From positions 124,001 through 188,000 of the forward strand of contig NC_018942.1 in NCBI RefSeq assembly GCF_000304475.1: DNA of 64,000 nt, written 5' to 3'. The DNA is from Kazachstania africana CBS 2517 (Eukaryota; Ascomycota; Saccharomycetes; Saccharomycetales; Saccharomycetaceae). Shown here piece after piece: positions 30,751 to 42,800 of the stretch. The translations under genes were made by a program, and so were the position numbers. Below the pieces are notes generated by a model. That model made no database searches, was not told the DNA's origin, and saw nothing but the letters and a program-made list of their open reading frames with translations. Numbering within the stretch: position 1 is the stretch's first letter; every line of letters begins with the position of its first letter.

Positions 30751-31618
30751 TTATGCAATTGTTATATGCCTGTCTGAAAAATGAATTCGTAGTAGGAACC
30801 AGGCCAACTTAACATATTCAAAAGAAAATTGGGGGGAACCCCACCAGATGCATTGTCGCCAACGCCAGGGAATGTATTGAGATGGTGCAAAGAGATCCGA
30901 ATACCTAGTTACTCCGTGCACTATCTGCTGGGTTCATTATTCTGCACTCGAAGCTGAATATTCAAGCAACGGATCTTCCGTCGTACTTTGGGCAGTTGAT
31001 TGGAATTTTAACTATGGTCATACTAGCTTTCTAGAGGGCTACATCTGATACAGCACCGGAAAAAAATCTTCTTTTTGCTAATAACTGGATTCCTGAAACC
31101 CATGGTCTCTCCAGTTTTTTTTAGCATTTGCGTAGTAGACAATACCTCTGGGAAACAGGCTGGAAACGGACCCTACAAAGTTCTAATGTCGATAATATAA
31201 TCAAGTTTCTGTCTTTCTAACTCGAATGAGAAATTTGAGCGTCAACTTCTGGCATCAGGTACAAATATTTTTTTTTTTTACATCAGGTACCAAAATATCT
31301 AACGCAGCATAGTATGATATTCTCATTATCGTAATTGTCTTTCATTTAGCTTTTCTCATTCGCTTCTTTGTATGCTATGTACTTGTTTTCGAGATTTGGC
31401 TAAAATCTATCATCCAATTTGTTTTTTAAACAGCTCCCGAAATTTAAGGTAAGCAGAAAAGTTCTGTACATACAAAACCATAAAACAATAAAGACAATCC
31501 CCCTCGAGCACATCGATTATCAGGGATACCAGAACACTAAGTGACTCTTCGATCCAATTTGAATAGTTAAGCCTTATTTCTTATCTCTATCTTTTTTTAT
31601 TAAGTCGAAGTTTTTGCG

Positions 31619-33232
31619 ATGGCGATGTCGACTTTCATTCCACAATACAATAAAGAGTCCAAGGATATTCCACATATTCTATGCTCGAAAAAGGAAAACA
31701 TAATAGCCAATTTTAAATGTGCTTACGGGTATGAACCGGACTTTATATCAAGATCGCCTGGAAGAGTCAATTTAATAGGTGAACATATCGATTATACAGA
31801 CTTTTCTGTACTTCCACTATCAATTGAAGTGGATATGATGTGTGCCATTAAAATACATGAGAATGATTCTAGAAATCCTTCAATTACATTGGTCAATATT
31901 GATTCTAAGAAATTTGCAAGACGTAAGTTCGATTTACCTTTAGATGGTTCTCTAATAAACATTGATCCATCGGTTTCAGATTGGTCCAATTATTTTAAAT
32001 GTGGATTGTATGTGGCAAATGTATTCTTAAAACATATTCAACCGGAAAGGTTTGAAGATAAGCCCTTAAATGGCATAGATGTATTCTGCCAGGGGGATAT
32101 ACCCGTCGGCGGGGGTTTATCATCTTCTTCCGCATTCATCTGCGCCGTTGCTCTTGCCATAATAAGGGCAAATATGGGTCCATCTTTCAAGATGGTAAAA
32201 AATGATTTAATACGTATTACTGTCGTGGCTGAACATTATTTAGGTGTGAGCAATGGTGGGATGGATCAAGCTACTTCTGTATGTGGAGAAGAAGGTCATG
32301 CCCTATATGTTGAATTCAAACCTGTTTTAAAAGCTACTCCTGTCAAGTTCCCCAATTTGAAGAAGAATTCCGTACAATTTATCATTGCTAATACACTTGT
32401 AGTTGCAAATAAATACGAAACTGCGCCAACAAATTACAATTTAAGAGTGGTAGAAGTTACAGTTGCTGCCAACGTTCTAGCTAAGAAGTATGGATTAGCA
32501 CTACAGAATAGTGAGAACGGTATTGACAATAGCAATGATAATGGTGAAGAGACAAATATTGATAAGGGAAATCTTCGAGATTTTATGGACACATACTATG
32601 AGAGATATGATGATCATAAATGGGACGGGGACATTGATGTGGGAATTAGGAGATTGACTAAAATGCTAGAACTTGTGGAAGAGGCTCTTGGGAAATATAA
32701 AGGTGGTTTCACGGCAGAACAAGCTGCAGGAGCACTAGGATGCTCGAAAGAAGAATTTGCCAGAGAATATCTAATGATATATCCTATTCGTTTCCAAACC
32801 TTAAAATTATATGAACGAGCAAAACATGTATATTCTGAGGCGCTAAGAGTGTTGAGAGCAGTTAAGATAATGATTAGTGATGCCAATAGTTTTAGTGATG
32901 ATGAAGAATTTTTCGAAAAATTTGGAGAATTAATGAATGAATCTCAAACGTCTTGCGACAAATCATATAATTGTTCCACGCCTGAAATCAATGCCCTCTG
33001 TTCAATTGCACGTGCCAATGGAGCATATGGATCAAGACTAACGGGTGCCGGTTGGGGTGGTTGTACGGTTCATCTCGTACCTGGTGGTCCCGAAGGAAAT
33101 GTCGAAAGAGTAAGACAAGCATTGATCGATCAATTTTACAAAGTCAAATATCCTGACATTACGGAAACCGAGTTGAAGGAGGCCATTATTGTATCCAATT
33201 CAGCACCTGGTAGTTGTTTATACGAACTGTAA
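31619..33232 (+). CDS. GAL1: Galactokinase
   Basis: First Leloir-pathway enzyme, phosphorylating galactose; in yeasts also the relative of the Gal3 inducer. The 537-residue GHMP kinase has the galactokinase signature [12 protein letters not shown] (about residues 48-59), the ATP-binding motif GLSSSSAF at 166-173, and the C-terminal [15 protein letters not shown]. The Ser-Ala pair missing from the S. cerevisiae Gal3 inducer is present in the ATP motif, so an active kinase is expected. It may also act as the inducer if no GAL3 exists elsewhere. Length compares with 528 (Gal1) and 520 (Gal3). A second ATG lies two codons in. It is followed by an SNQ2-type pump, as GAL3 is in S. cerevisiae (YDR009W-YDR011W). 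Confidence 0.96.
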   Translation: MAMSTFIPQYNKESKDIPHILCSKKENIIANFKCAYGYEPDFISRSPGRVNLIGEHIDYTDFSVLPLSIEVDMMCAIKIHENDSRNPSITLVNIDSKKFARRKFDLPLDGSLINIDPSVSDWSNYFKCGLYVANVFLKHIQPERFEDKPLNGIDVFCQGDIPVGGGLSSSSAFICAVALAIIRANMGPSFKMVKNDLIRITVVAEHYLGVSNGGMDQATSVCGEEGHALYVEFKPVLKATPVKFPNLKKNSVQFIIANTLVVANKYETAPTNYNLRVVEVTVAANVLAKKYGLALQNSENGIDNSNDNGEETNIDKGNLRDFMDTYYERYDDHKWDGDIDVGIRRLTKMLELVEEALGKYKGGFTAEQAAGALGCSKEEFAREYLMIYPIRFQTLKLYERAKHVYSEALRVLRAVKIMISDANSFSDDEEFFEKFGELMNESQTSCDKSYNCSTPEINALCSIARANGAYGSRLTGAGWGGCTVHLVPGGPEGNVERVRQALIDQFYKVKYPDITETELKEAIIVSNSAPGSCLYEL

Positions 33233-33877
33233 GTACAAACTTAAATACGATTCTAATTAATGTTAATGAACTTATTATTACCTGCAAATAGGTTAGTTTT
33301 GCTCGTGATCAGTAAACTCCGATGCTCTCATAATCAAAATGAGAACGGAATTCGGAGATATTCATTGGTAACACGGAGAAAATAGTGGACAAATATTCTT
33401 ACCCAAGAGACTCCCATGGAGGGGAACACGGACTGACTACGTTCAGCCGAACCTGCTGGCATGGGTGGTTAGAAATGCAAGGCTATATACAACATAATTT
33501 CAGGGTGCTGGCACATTGGAGAGAAAACACGGAGTCATCCAGCCTGAGGTAAGACTAATGTAGTCACTGCTGTATTTAGCTCGGTGCGAAAGTGAAGAAG
33601 AGGTACTGCTTTATGTCAAGTGGTCGTGTCTGAAGTTCGTGAAAAGCATACAGTGCGATGTCAAGCTTCTTTATATACAATATATGGCTAATGAATTGAT
33701 TGATTCGAACAGTGTGCGGTAGGTGTGTTTTATACTTTTTGATTATTCATAACTCTATTTAATTGACACGAAGAATCCGTATATAAGTCATCTCTTTATT
33801 GAAAATCTAGTGCTTTTAATAGGGAACACGGCTTTAAATTAAACTTTGTACTCTGCAACTTTCTACATCTAGGGGTT
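33233..33877. promoter_or_regulatory. Promoter region of first SNQ2 copy
   Basis: 645 bases. The string aacacgg occurs four times (about 33369, 33424, 33525 and 33824), three of them as AACACGGA, and a related tacacgga is upstream of the second pump gene at about 38874. It contains the CGGA half of the Pdr1/Pdr3 drug-response element, but no full TCCGYGGA-type element was found. Confidence 0.4.
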
Positions 33878-36800
33878 ATGGAATCTGAAAGTGAAATTAG
33901 TTCGACCCCACTAAATGAAACTCAATGCATGAGTGAAATATACCAACATAAAGACAGCAATGTCGAAGGAAAACCAGATGGGCTACGACCTGATACATCT
34001 GAGGACAAGTTCACAGGGATGCTTACTTCTTCGTCTGATGAGAGAGTGAAAGAAAATAAACATTTAACTCATAATCGTAACGAATCAAGCCTTTCTGATG
34101 ATATGACTTCAAAAGTAGAACAATTTGCCGAAGCCTTGGCTAGACATACGTCAAGAAGCGGTGAGTTCAAGTTATTTTCTGACAACGGAAGTAGCAGTCA
34201 AGATTCAGAGAGAGAATTCGATGCTAATGCTATTTTTGACTCGTTTGTCAAGGATTCAGAAGAACAGGGTATTCATATTCGTAGAGCAACAGTCACCATA
34301 GAAAATCTTTCCGTTCAGGGCTTTGATAAGTCTTCCATGGAAGGTAAGACTTTTGGTAACTTTCTGCTACTACCACTAACCATATACAGAGCAATCAAAA
34401 ATAAGAGGAGGAATAGAATGACAAATATATTACAAAATATCAACGGATTGGCTAATGCCGGTGAAATGGTTTTAGTTCTTGGCAGACCGGGTGCTGGATG
34501 TTCTTCGTTTTTGAAAGCAACTGCAGGTGAGATTAGTCAGTTTGCGGGAGGAGTTACTGGTGATGTTTCTTACGACGGCATTCCACAGAAAGAAATGATG
34601 AAGAAGTACAAGTCAGATGTCATTTATAATGGTGAAGTCGATGTCCATTTCCCGTACTTGACGGTGCAACAAACGTTGGACTTCGCCATCGCATGCAAGA
34701 CCCCATCGACAAGAGTTAACAACGTTTCAAGAAAAGAATATATCGAATCAAGAAGAGACCTCTTCGCAACGATATTTGGGTTGACTCACACATATCACAC
34801 TAAAGTAGGTAATGATTTTGTAAGAGGAGTTTCTGGAGGGGAACGTAAGCGTGTATCCATAGCAGAAGCCTTGGCGGCAAATGGTTCTGTCTATCTCTGG
34901 GACAACGCAACGAGAGGATTAGATGCCTCTACCGCGCTTGAGTATGCTAAAGCAATTCGTATAATGACAAATCTACTAGGTTCCACTGCATTTGTCACAA
35001 TTTATCAGGCCTCTGAAAATATCTACGAAACTTTTGACAAAGTCACAGTGTTACATTCCGGTAGACAGATTTATTTTGGGAAAATTGAAGATGCAAAAAA
35101 ATATTTTACTGATATGGGCTACATCTGTCCTCCAAGACAAGTAACTGCCGAGTTTTTAACAGCTTTAACAGATCCACATGGATTTCACAAGGTGAAACCC
35201 GGTTATGAAGATAAAGTTCCTCGTACTGCTGAAGAATTTGAAAACTATTGGAGAAATTCACCAGAGCTTCTACAATTGAAAAGAGAAATTGAAGATTTTA
35301 AATCAAGGGTTGATACAACAAAGACAAAAAAAATTTATAATGAATCATTATCACAGGAGAAGTCTAAATATACACGAAAGCAATCCTACTATACCGTTTC
35401 ATATTTTGAACAAGTTAGGCTTTGTACGATACGTGGTTTACAAAGAATTTACGGTAATAAAAGTTACACGGTCATCAACATATGTTCGGCTATAATCCAA
35501 GCATTCATCAGTGGATCTTTATTTTATAACAGTCCGTCAACTACAAATGGCGCTTTTTCTAGAGGTGGTGTTCTTTACTTTTGTCTACTTTACTATTCTC
35601 TTATGGGTCTTGCGAACATTCGGTTCGATTATAGACCTATCCTACAAAAACAAAAGCTCTATTCGTTCTATCACCCTTCAGCAGAGGCACTGGGAAGCAC
35701 TTTCTCTGCATTCCCCTTCAGGATGATTGGGCTCACATGTTTTTTGATTATCTTATATTTCTTATCTGGTTTACGTAGGAGTGCAGGCGCGTTCTTTATC
35801 GTATACTTATTTCTAACTTTATGCTCAGAAGCCATTACGGGCTTGTTTGAAATGGTTGCAGCTGCGTGTGATACAATGGCACAGGCAAATTCCATTGCAG
35901 GCATTTTAATGATGTCAATCTCCATGTATTCGACCTATATGATTCAGCTACCATCAATGCACCCATGGTTTAAATGGATTTCATACGTACTGCCCATTAG
36001 ATATGCTTTTGAATCAATGCTGAACGCTGAGTTCCATGGTAGACATATGGATTGTGGTGGCACTTTGGTCCCTTCTGGTCAAAATTATGAAAATGTTGCT
36101 GCTGAAAACAGAGTGTGCGCTTTCGTTGGATCAGAGCCTGGACAATCATGGGTTCTTGGTGACAACTACTTGAGAAAACAATTTGAATACGTTTACAAAC
36201 ATGTTTGGAGGAATTTCGGTATAATGTGGTGTTTTGTGCTCGGATATATTACTTTGAAGGCTATTATTACCGAATATAAGACACCAGTCAAAGATACGGG
36301 GGACGCACTGATATACAAGAAAGGTTCTAAAAGCTATAAAATGAAAAATGATGAAGAATCCAACCATAGCTCTGAGAATCTGGAGCCACAAGAAAAATAT
36401 TCTAGTGGTAGTACAGCAGAAGAGAGTACGGATGCCATTTTTGAAGAATTGGAGTCTAAAGGTGTTTTTATTTGGAAGGATGTTTGTTACACTATTCCGT
36501 ACGATGGTGGTCAACGTATGTTGCTGGATCACGTTTCTGGTTTTTGCAAGCCTGGTACTCTGACTGCTTTGATGGGTGAATCTGGTGCTGGTAAAACTAC
36601 TTTATTGAACACGCTAGCTCAAAGAAATGTCGGTATTATTACTGGTGATATGTTAGTAAATGGTCATCCGATTGATACAAGTTTCGAAAGACGTACAGGT
36701 TACGTTCAGCAGCAAGATATCCATATTTCCGAACTTACTGTTAGAGAATCATTACAATTCTCTGCGCGTATGCGTCGTCCTCAAAGCGTTACTGATAAAG

Positions 36801-38431
36801 AAAAGATGACCTACGTTGAAAAGATTATTCATGTTTTAGATATGGAAGATTATGCTGAAGCCTTAGTAGGAACTGTTGGAAGTGGTTTGAATGTTGAACA
36901 GAGAAAAAAATTATCTATTGGGGTCGAACTGGTGGCGAAACCAGATCTTCTTTTATTTTTAGATGAACCCACTTCTGGATTGGACTCCCAATCCTCCTGG
37001 GCTATCGTTCAATTATTGAAAAAATTAGCACATTCAGGACAGTCAATCTTATGTACAATCCACCAGCCATCTGCTACATTATTTGAACAATTTGATAGAT
37101 TGCTGCTGCTCAAGAAAGGTGGCCAAACAGTCTATTTTGGTAACATAGGAGAAAATTCTTCTCTTTTGTTGGATTATTTTGAAAGGAACGGTGCAAGACA
37201 ATGTTCATCAAGTGAGAACCCAGCAGAATATATTTTAGAAGCTATTGGTGCCGGTGCTACTGCAACTGTAAAGGAAGACTGGAATGAAATATGGAGAAAC
37301 TCTCCAGAATCGCGCAACAGTCAGAATGAGATTACTGAATTGATCGAAAATTTATCCAAGGAGGTAGACCCAAGCAAAAACGGAGCAAAACCCTCAAAAT
37401 ATGCCACATCGTATCTCTATCAGTTTAGGTATGTATGGGCTAGGACAAACGTCACTTTTTGGAGAAGTTTAAACTATATCATGTCGAAGTTTATGTTGAT
37501 GGCAGTAGGTGGTTTATACATTGGATTCACTTTTTTTGATGTTGGTAATAGCTATGTAGGGTTACAAAACGCCTTATTTGCTGCGTTTATATCAATTGTT
37601 CTATCCGCACCTGCAATGAATCAAATTCAGGCTAGGGCTATTGCATCAAGAGAATTATTCGAAGTGAGAGAATCAAAATCGAATATGTTCCATTGGTCTT
37701 TATTATTAATAACACAATATTTGAGCGAACTACCATATCACCTTGTATTCTCGATAATATTTTTTGTTTCATCCTATTTCCCATTAAGGAATCACTTCGG
37801 AACACCTTTCTCTGGTGTATATTTCTTAAATTATTGCATTATGTTTCAGCTCTATTACGTAGGATTTGGGTTATTAATTCTATACATGGCACCAAATCTT
37901 CCTTCGGCCAATGTTATACTGGGCCTTGCTCTATCCTTTTTAATTGCGTTTTGTGGGGTTGTTCAACCTAAGAGCTTAATGCCCGGATTTTGGACATTCA
38001 TGTGGAAAACATCTCCCTTTACATACTTCGTTCAAAATCTTGTTGGTATTATGTTACACACGAAGGCAGTAGTGTGTACTTCAAACGAGTTAAACTATTT
38101 TAATCCTCCTAGCGGTCAAACATGTGGAGAGTACATGCAAAATTACTTACAGACACATTCAGGTTATATTGCGAATCCAAGTGCTACAAGCAATTGTGGA
38201 TACTGTCTTTATTCTGTTGGGGACCAATACCTGACTCACATAAGCTCAAAATATTCATATCTCTGGAGAAATTTTGGATTTTTCTGGGTTTATATTATTT
38301 TCAATATATTTGCGATGGTTGGGGTTTATTATATTTTCCACGTAAGAGATGCTTCAATCTTTAACTTGAAGTTTGTGGAAAAATTAATATCTCACATTCG
38401 CAAATCAAAAAAAAAGAACGTCGTAGATTGA
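33878..38431 (+). CDS. SNQ2: ABCG (PDR-type) multidrug efflux pump, Snq2-like copy 1
   Basis: Full-length plasma-membrane ABC exporter, 1517 residues, in the (NBD-TMD)2 order. NBD1 has the Pdr-type Walker A with Cys in place of Lys, GRPGAGCSS (from 202), the signature VSGGERKRVS and Walker B WDNATRGLDAST. NBD2 has the canonical GESGAGKT (900-907), the altered signature LNVEQRKKLS and LLFLDEPTSGLD. Two sets of about six membrane helices follow the NBDs, with long Cys-containing loops near the ends. Overall sequence is of the Snq2 type, known to export 4-NQO and other drugs. S. cerevisiae SNQ2 (YDR011W, 1501 aa) sits beside GAL3, matching the position next to GAL1 here. It is a tandem partner of the copy at 39830, with which it shares a 211-bp identical tract. 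Codon use is less biased than in copy 2. Confidence 0.93.
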   Translation: MESESEISSTPLNETQCMSEIYQHKDSNVEGKPDGLRPDTSEDKFTGMLTSSSDERVKENKHLTHNRNESSLSDDMTSKVEQFAEALARHTSRSGEFKLFSDNGSSSQDSEREFDANAIFDSFVKDSEEQGIHIRRATVTIENLSVQGFDKSSMEGKTFGNFLLLPLTIYRAIKNKRRNRMTNILQNINGLANAGEMVLVLGRPGAGCSSFLKATAGEISQFAGGVTGDVSYDGIPQKEMMKKYKSDVIYNGEVDVHFPYLTVQQTLDFAIACKTPSTRVNNVSRKEYIESRRDLFATIFGLTHTYHTKVGNDFVRGVSGGERKRVSIAEALAANGSVYLWDNATRGLDASTALEYAKAIRIMTNLLGSTAFVTIYQASENIYETFDKVTVLHSGRQIYFGKIEDAKKYFTDMGYICPPRQVTAEFLTALTDPHGFHKVKPGYEDKVPRTAEEFENYWRNSPELLQLKREIEDFKSRVDTTKTKKIYNESLSQEKSKYTRKQSYYTVSYFEQVRLCTIRGLQRIYGNKSYTVINICSAIIQAFISGSLFYNSPSTTNGAFSRGGVLYFCLLYYSLMGLANIRFDYRPILQKQKLYSFYHPSAEALGSTFSAFPFRMIGLTCFLIILYFLSGLRRSAGAFFIVYLFLTLCSEAITGLFEMVAAACDTMAQANSIAGILMMSISMYSTYMIQLPSMHPWFKWISYVLPIRYAFESMLNAEFHGRHMDCGGTLVPSGQNYENVAAENRVCAFVGSEPGQSWVLGDNYLRKQFEYVYKHVWRNFGIMWCFVLGYITLKAIITEYKTPVKDTGDALIYKKGSKSYKMKNDEESNHSSENLEPQEKYSSGSTAEESTDAIFEELESKGVFIWKDVCYTIPYDGGQRMLLDHVSGFCKPGTLTALMGESGAGKTTLLNTLAQRNVGIITGDMLVNGHPIDTSFERRTGYVQQQDIHISELTVRESLQFSARMRRPQSVTDKEKMTYVEKIIHVLDMEDYAEALVGTVGSGLNVEQRKKLSIGVELVAKPDLLLFLDEPTSGLDSQSSWAIVQLLKKLAHSGQSILCTIHQPSATLFEQFDRLLLLKKGGQTVYFGNIGENSSLLLDYFERNGARQCSSSENPAEYILEAIGAGATATVKEDWNEIWRNSPESRNSQNEITELIENLSKEVDPSKNGAKPSKYATSYLYQFRYVWARTNVTFWRSLNYIMSKFMLMAVGGLYIGFTFFDVGNSYVGLQNALFAAFISIVLSAPAMNQIQARAIASRELFEVRESKSNMFHWSLLLITQYLSELPYHLVFSIIFFVSSYFPLRNHFGTPFSGVYFLNYCIMFQLYYVGFGLLILYMAPNLPSANVILGLALSFLIAFCGVVQPKSLMPGFWTFMWKTSPFTYFVQNLVGIMLHTKAVVCTSNELNYFNPPSGQTCGEYMQNYLQTHSGYIANPSATSNCGYCLYSVGDQYLTHISSKYSYLWRNFGFFWVYIIFNIFAMVGVYYIFHVRDASIFNLKFVEKLISHIRKSKKKNVVD
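36458..36668 (+). repeat. Identical tract shared by the two pump genes (copy 1)
   Basis: All 211 bases are identical to 42335-42545. The flanking parts of the two genes differ at many synonymous sites. The tract codes for the start of NBD2, including Walker A (about residues 861-930 of copy 1). This is the mark of recent gene conversion. Confidence 0.9.
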
Positions 38432-39829
38432 TTCGGTATTTGCACATTAGCTATTAGATATATCTTAGTCCATTATTCTCAATATTTAAAGTAATTTATG
38501 AAGATATTTCTATAGACATAATTAATAACGTTATTAATCTATACTCTAAAGGGAGGGAGCTACATGTATTTACAAATAAACTATCCTTCCAACCTAATGA
38601 TTATATAAACTATTAATACCCTTGATAGCATCTTACTCTTGATGTGGATTTCAGTCCAGTGCACTCATTAATTAATGCATAAAAGAAATTAACAAGGCAA
38701 CTCCAATAAACCAGTGAAGCTTTATAAAGGACTTTTTTTTCACTTTATTAATTCTCCAAGTAAACTCTCTCACGGGAATAATCTCTGACACAATTTGTAA
38801 AACAGAAAATGCCAGTGACACTTCAGCTATCAATGGTAATTAACACCACGTATGGCTGACTTCTGACAATAGTTACACGGAGCTCCTGTATCACTTTCTT
38901 CTTTCGATATTAGCCCCTCTGGCGCTAGCGCCTCGGAGTAACAAATGCATTTATGAAATGCGCTCTTCTTGAAACAACCTTGTTGAAACATAAAATCATG
39001 TTCTAGTCATTTTTTGTGGGTACAACTTTATTGCTAGAGACATGCTATCTGATCCAGGTGCGAAATGGAAAAAACAAGACAAAATAGGGTACTAGAAGAA
39101 AATACTCGTCAACTGAATCGGACTTCTAATAAATTTCTAGGTGCATTAAGCTCCCTTAGCATCCGTTTACAGTAATAGGAGTCAAGTTACGGATAAATTA
39201 GATAGTCCAAAGCCTCATGTCGCTACTTTTATCTTTGGTAGTTCTATATCTCCGAATAAGCAGACTTCAAGGTTAAATCCGCGATAAATGTTGCCAGTTG
39301 GCAGTATGATACTTTAAATTTAGACTACTGTAGGTGGCTTTATCCTCCAGATATCACTCGTTTCTTTTGTAGTTTCCATTTTGGTCAATAAGCCGTGGCA
39401 AAATGGACACTAAAAAGAAAAAAAATTATTTCCATGGAATATATCATTTTAGTAAGTCTGTTTTGCGATGAGCTCGAGAAAAAGAAAAGCGAAATTTCAC
39501 CAGGCTTTGGCATGCCTATTTTCCTTCCTTAGAAGTCGATGGAGCTAGCAAAAGCCGCAGTGTTGGGACAGTTATGCGTTATTTTCTCGGTGTGAGTCTC
39601 TCATTACTAATTTTTCCGCATAACAAGATCTTTGATTATGGTGACTCCTGACCGTGAATGTCAACATTTCACAAGTTGATGTCTCTGACAACGCACTCAT
39701 AACCAACATTCATGCATATATATACATAGGAGGTTAGCGACATATACAAGACCTCAATTCCACATCCCCAACCTCTGCTTGACGACTTACTCAATCTTTT
39801 TACAATACAAAAAGGAATATCCGTAAGGA
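38432..39829. other. Spacer between the two SNQ2 copies
   Basis: 1.4 kb holding the 3' end of copy 1 and the promoter of copy 2. A tacacgga motif is at about 38874 (compare the copy 1 promoter). The sequence shows no similarity to the copy 1 promoter that I could see beyond this motif. No gene or RNA is supported. Confidence 0.45.
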
Positions 39830-42800
39830 ATGTCGAGTTCAATTAGTGAGGACAAAAAGGCACCTTATGAAAGTGTGGCCTCGTCCGCCTCATCCGAAGA
39901 ATCCTTTAGAGGTCAATACGACGATCAAAATAAAAGAAATAGCGAATTTAATGCAGAAACTCTATCCAGAACGCTATCACGTCTATCGCAAGATGTCGAA
40001 AATGGAAGGCCATCAGAAATTGTTTCCCAAGTTGAAACGTTAGCAGAAATTCTATCAAAACATACCACTAGGGATGGTGAACTTCAATTACGAAATGATG
40101 ATTCTTTTGATGCCGAGGCAATCTTTGCTGCTTTTGCCAGAGACTCTGAAGAACAAGGTATTCATATACGTAAGGCTGGTGTCACATTGGAAAACGTTAG
40201 TGCTGAAGGTTTCGACGCCTCTGCTTTAGAAGGTGCTACTTTTGGTAATATCTTATGTTTACCATTAACAATTTATAAAGGGATTAAATCAAAAAAAGGG
40301 AACAAAATGAAATCCATTTTACAAAATGTTAACGCCCTAGCTAGACCAGGTGAAATGGTTTTAGTTCTTGGAAGACCAGGTGCAGGTTGTTCCTCATTCT
40401 TAAAAGTTACAGCAGGTGAAATTGATCAGTTCGCAGGAGGTGTCACAGGTGATGTTGCATATGATGGAATTTCACAAGATGAAATGATGAAAAACTACAG
40501 AGCAGATGTGATTTACAATGGTGAATTAGATGTCCACTTCCCTTACTTGACAGTGAAACAAACATTAGACTTTGCAATCGCATGTAAAATGCCAGCCAAA
40601 AGAATCAATAATATTTCCAAGAGCGAATACATTGAATCTACAAGAGATTTATACGCTACTATCTTTGGTCTAAGACACACGTATCAAACAAAGGTCGGTA
40701 ACGATTTTGTTAGAGGTGTTTCCGGTGGAGAACGTAAGCGTGTATCAATTGCTGAAGCGTTAGCTGCTAGAGGTACCGTATATTGTTGGGATAATGCTAC
40801 CAGAGGTTTAGATGCCTCTACTGCTCTGGAATACGCCGCAGCCATCCGCATTATGACAAATTTACTGAAGTCAACTGCCTTCGTTACCATCTACCAAGCT
40901 TCTGAGAATATTTATGAAAAATTTGACAAGGTTACAGTATTATATGCTGGTAGACAAATATATTATGGTCCAATTCACGAAGCAAAAGAATACTTTGCCG
41001 AAATGGGTTATTTATGCCCTCCAAGACAGGCTACAGCCGAATTTTTGACAGCATTGACTGATCCAAAGGGGTTCCATCTTATTAAACCAGGTTATGAACA
41101 TAAAGTACCACGTAGTGCGGAAGAGTTTGAAGCTTATTGGTTGAATTCGAAAGAATATGCTCAATTGAAAAATGAAATCCAGACATACAAGGAAGAAGTT
41201 GATAGCGAAAAGACTAAGGAACTTTATGATATGTCAATGGCTGATGAAAAGTCTAAAGGTGCAAGGAAAAAGTCATATTATACTACCTCCTACCTAGAAC
41301 AAGTGAGACTCTGTACCATCCGTGGTTTTCAAAGAATTTATGGTAATAAAAGTTATACCGTTATCAATGTTGCCTCTGGTATCATCCAAGCCTTTATCAG
41401 TGGTTCATTGTTTTATAAAACACCTTCATCTACTGACGGTGCTTTTTCAAGAGGTGGTGTCATTTATTTTGCTTTGCTTTACTACTCCTTAATGGGTCTG
41501 GCCAATATTACTTTTGATCATAGACCAATTTTACAAAAGCACAAGGGCTATTCTTTGTACCACCCATCTGCTGAAGCCTTAGCTAGTACATTGTCCGCAT
41601 TTCCATTCAGAATGATCGGTTTGACATGCTTCTTGATCATCCTATATTTCTTAGCCGGCTTGCATACTAATGCAGGTTCTTTCTTTACTGTCTATTTATT
41701 CTTGACTATGTGTTCGGAATCAATTACAGGTTTATTTGAAATGGTTGCTTCTGCATGTGATAATATCTCACAAGCTAACTCTCTAGCCGGTATTCTTATG
41801 ATGTCGATTTCCATGTATTCCACGTATATGATTCAATTGCCATCAATGCATCCATGGTTCAAATGGATTTCTTACATTTTACCAATTAGATATGCTTTTG
41901 AAGCGATGTTGGAAGCTGAATTTCATGGTAGACATATGGAATGTACTACGCTTGTTCCAACAGGCCCAACCTACGCAAATGTTTCTTCCAGTAACAGGGT
42001 TTGTGCCTTCACTGGCTCTCAATTTGGTCAATCATATGTGTTGGGTGATGATTATTTACAAATGCAATACCAATATACATATGGCCATGTCTGGAGAAAC
42101 TTTGGTATTATGTGGTGCTTTGTTATTGGTTATCTTGTCATCAAAGCTGTTATCACTGAATACAAAAGGCCTGTTAAAGGCGGTGGAGACGCCTTACTTT
42201 TTAAGAAGGGTTCCAAGAGATTTGAGGTGACTACTGATATTGAATCTGGTGAAACTTCTCCAAGTGACTTAAAAGAAAGATATTCCACATCCAGTTCCAA
42301 AGGAGAAGATATCCAGTTTGAAGATTTGAAGTCAAAAGGTGTTTTTATTTGGAAGGATGTTTGTTACACTATTCCGTACGATGGTGGTCAACGTATGTTG
42401 CTGGATCACGTTTCTGGTTTTTGCAAGCCTGGTACTCTGACTGCTTTGATGGGTGAATCTGGTGCTGGTAAAACTACTTTATTGAACACGCTAGCTCAAA
42501 GAAATGTCGGTATTATTACTGGTGATATGTTAGTAAATGGTCATCATATTGATGCAAGTTTCGAAAGACGTACAGGTTATGTTCAGCAACAGGATATCCA
42601 TATTGCAGAACTTACTGTTAGAGAATCATTACAATTCTCTGCTCGTTTACGTCGCCCTCAAAACATCTCTGATAAAGAAAAGATGGACTACGTAGAAAAA
42701 ATTATTGATGTTTTAGATATGGAAGATTATGCTGAGGCTCTAGTCGGTGCTGTCGGTAATGGCTTAAATGTGGAACAAAGAAAGAAACTATCTATTGGTG

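Larger units (their letters stand above)
30540..31618. promoter_or_regulatory. Divergent GAL7-GAL1 promoter, GAL10 absent
   Basis: 1079 bases where GAL10 would sit in most Saccharomycetaceae. It contains the two Gal4 sites close to GAL7, a G-run followed by C-run (ggggggaacccc) at about 30833, a direct repeat of catcaggtac at about 31254 and 31282 around a T-run, and a T-rich stretch before GAL1. No epimerase/mutarotase fragment is recognisable in either strand. Confidence 0.6.

Noticed and set aside
30800..31600. Search for a GAL10 remnant between GAL7 and GAL1
   Set aside because: No epimerase-type GxxGxxG or mutarotase segment was recognisable in any frame, so no pseudogene is called.
33233..33877. 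Canonical Pdr1/Pdr3 elements upstream of the pumps
   Set aside because: I searched for TCCGCGGA, TCCGTGGA and TCCACGGA and found none in either promoter; only the shorter ACACGGA motif recurs.
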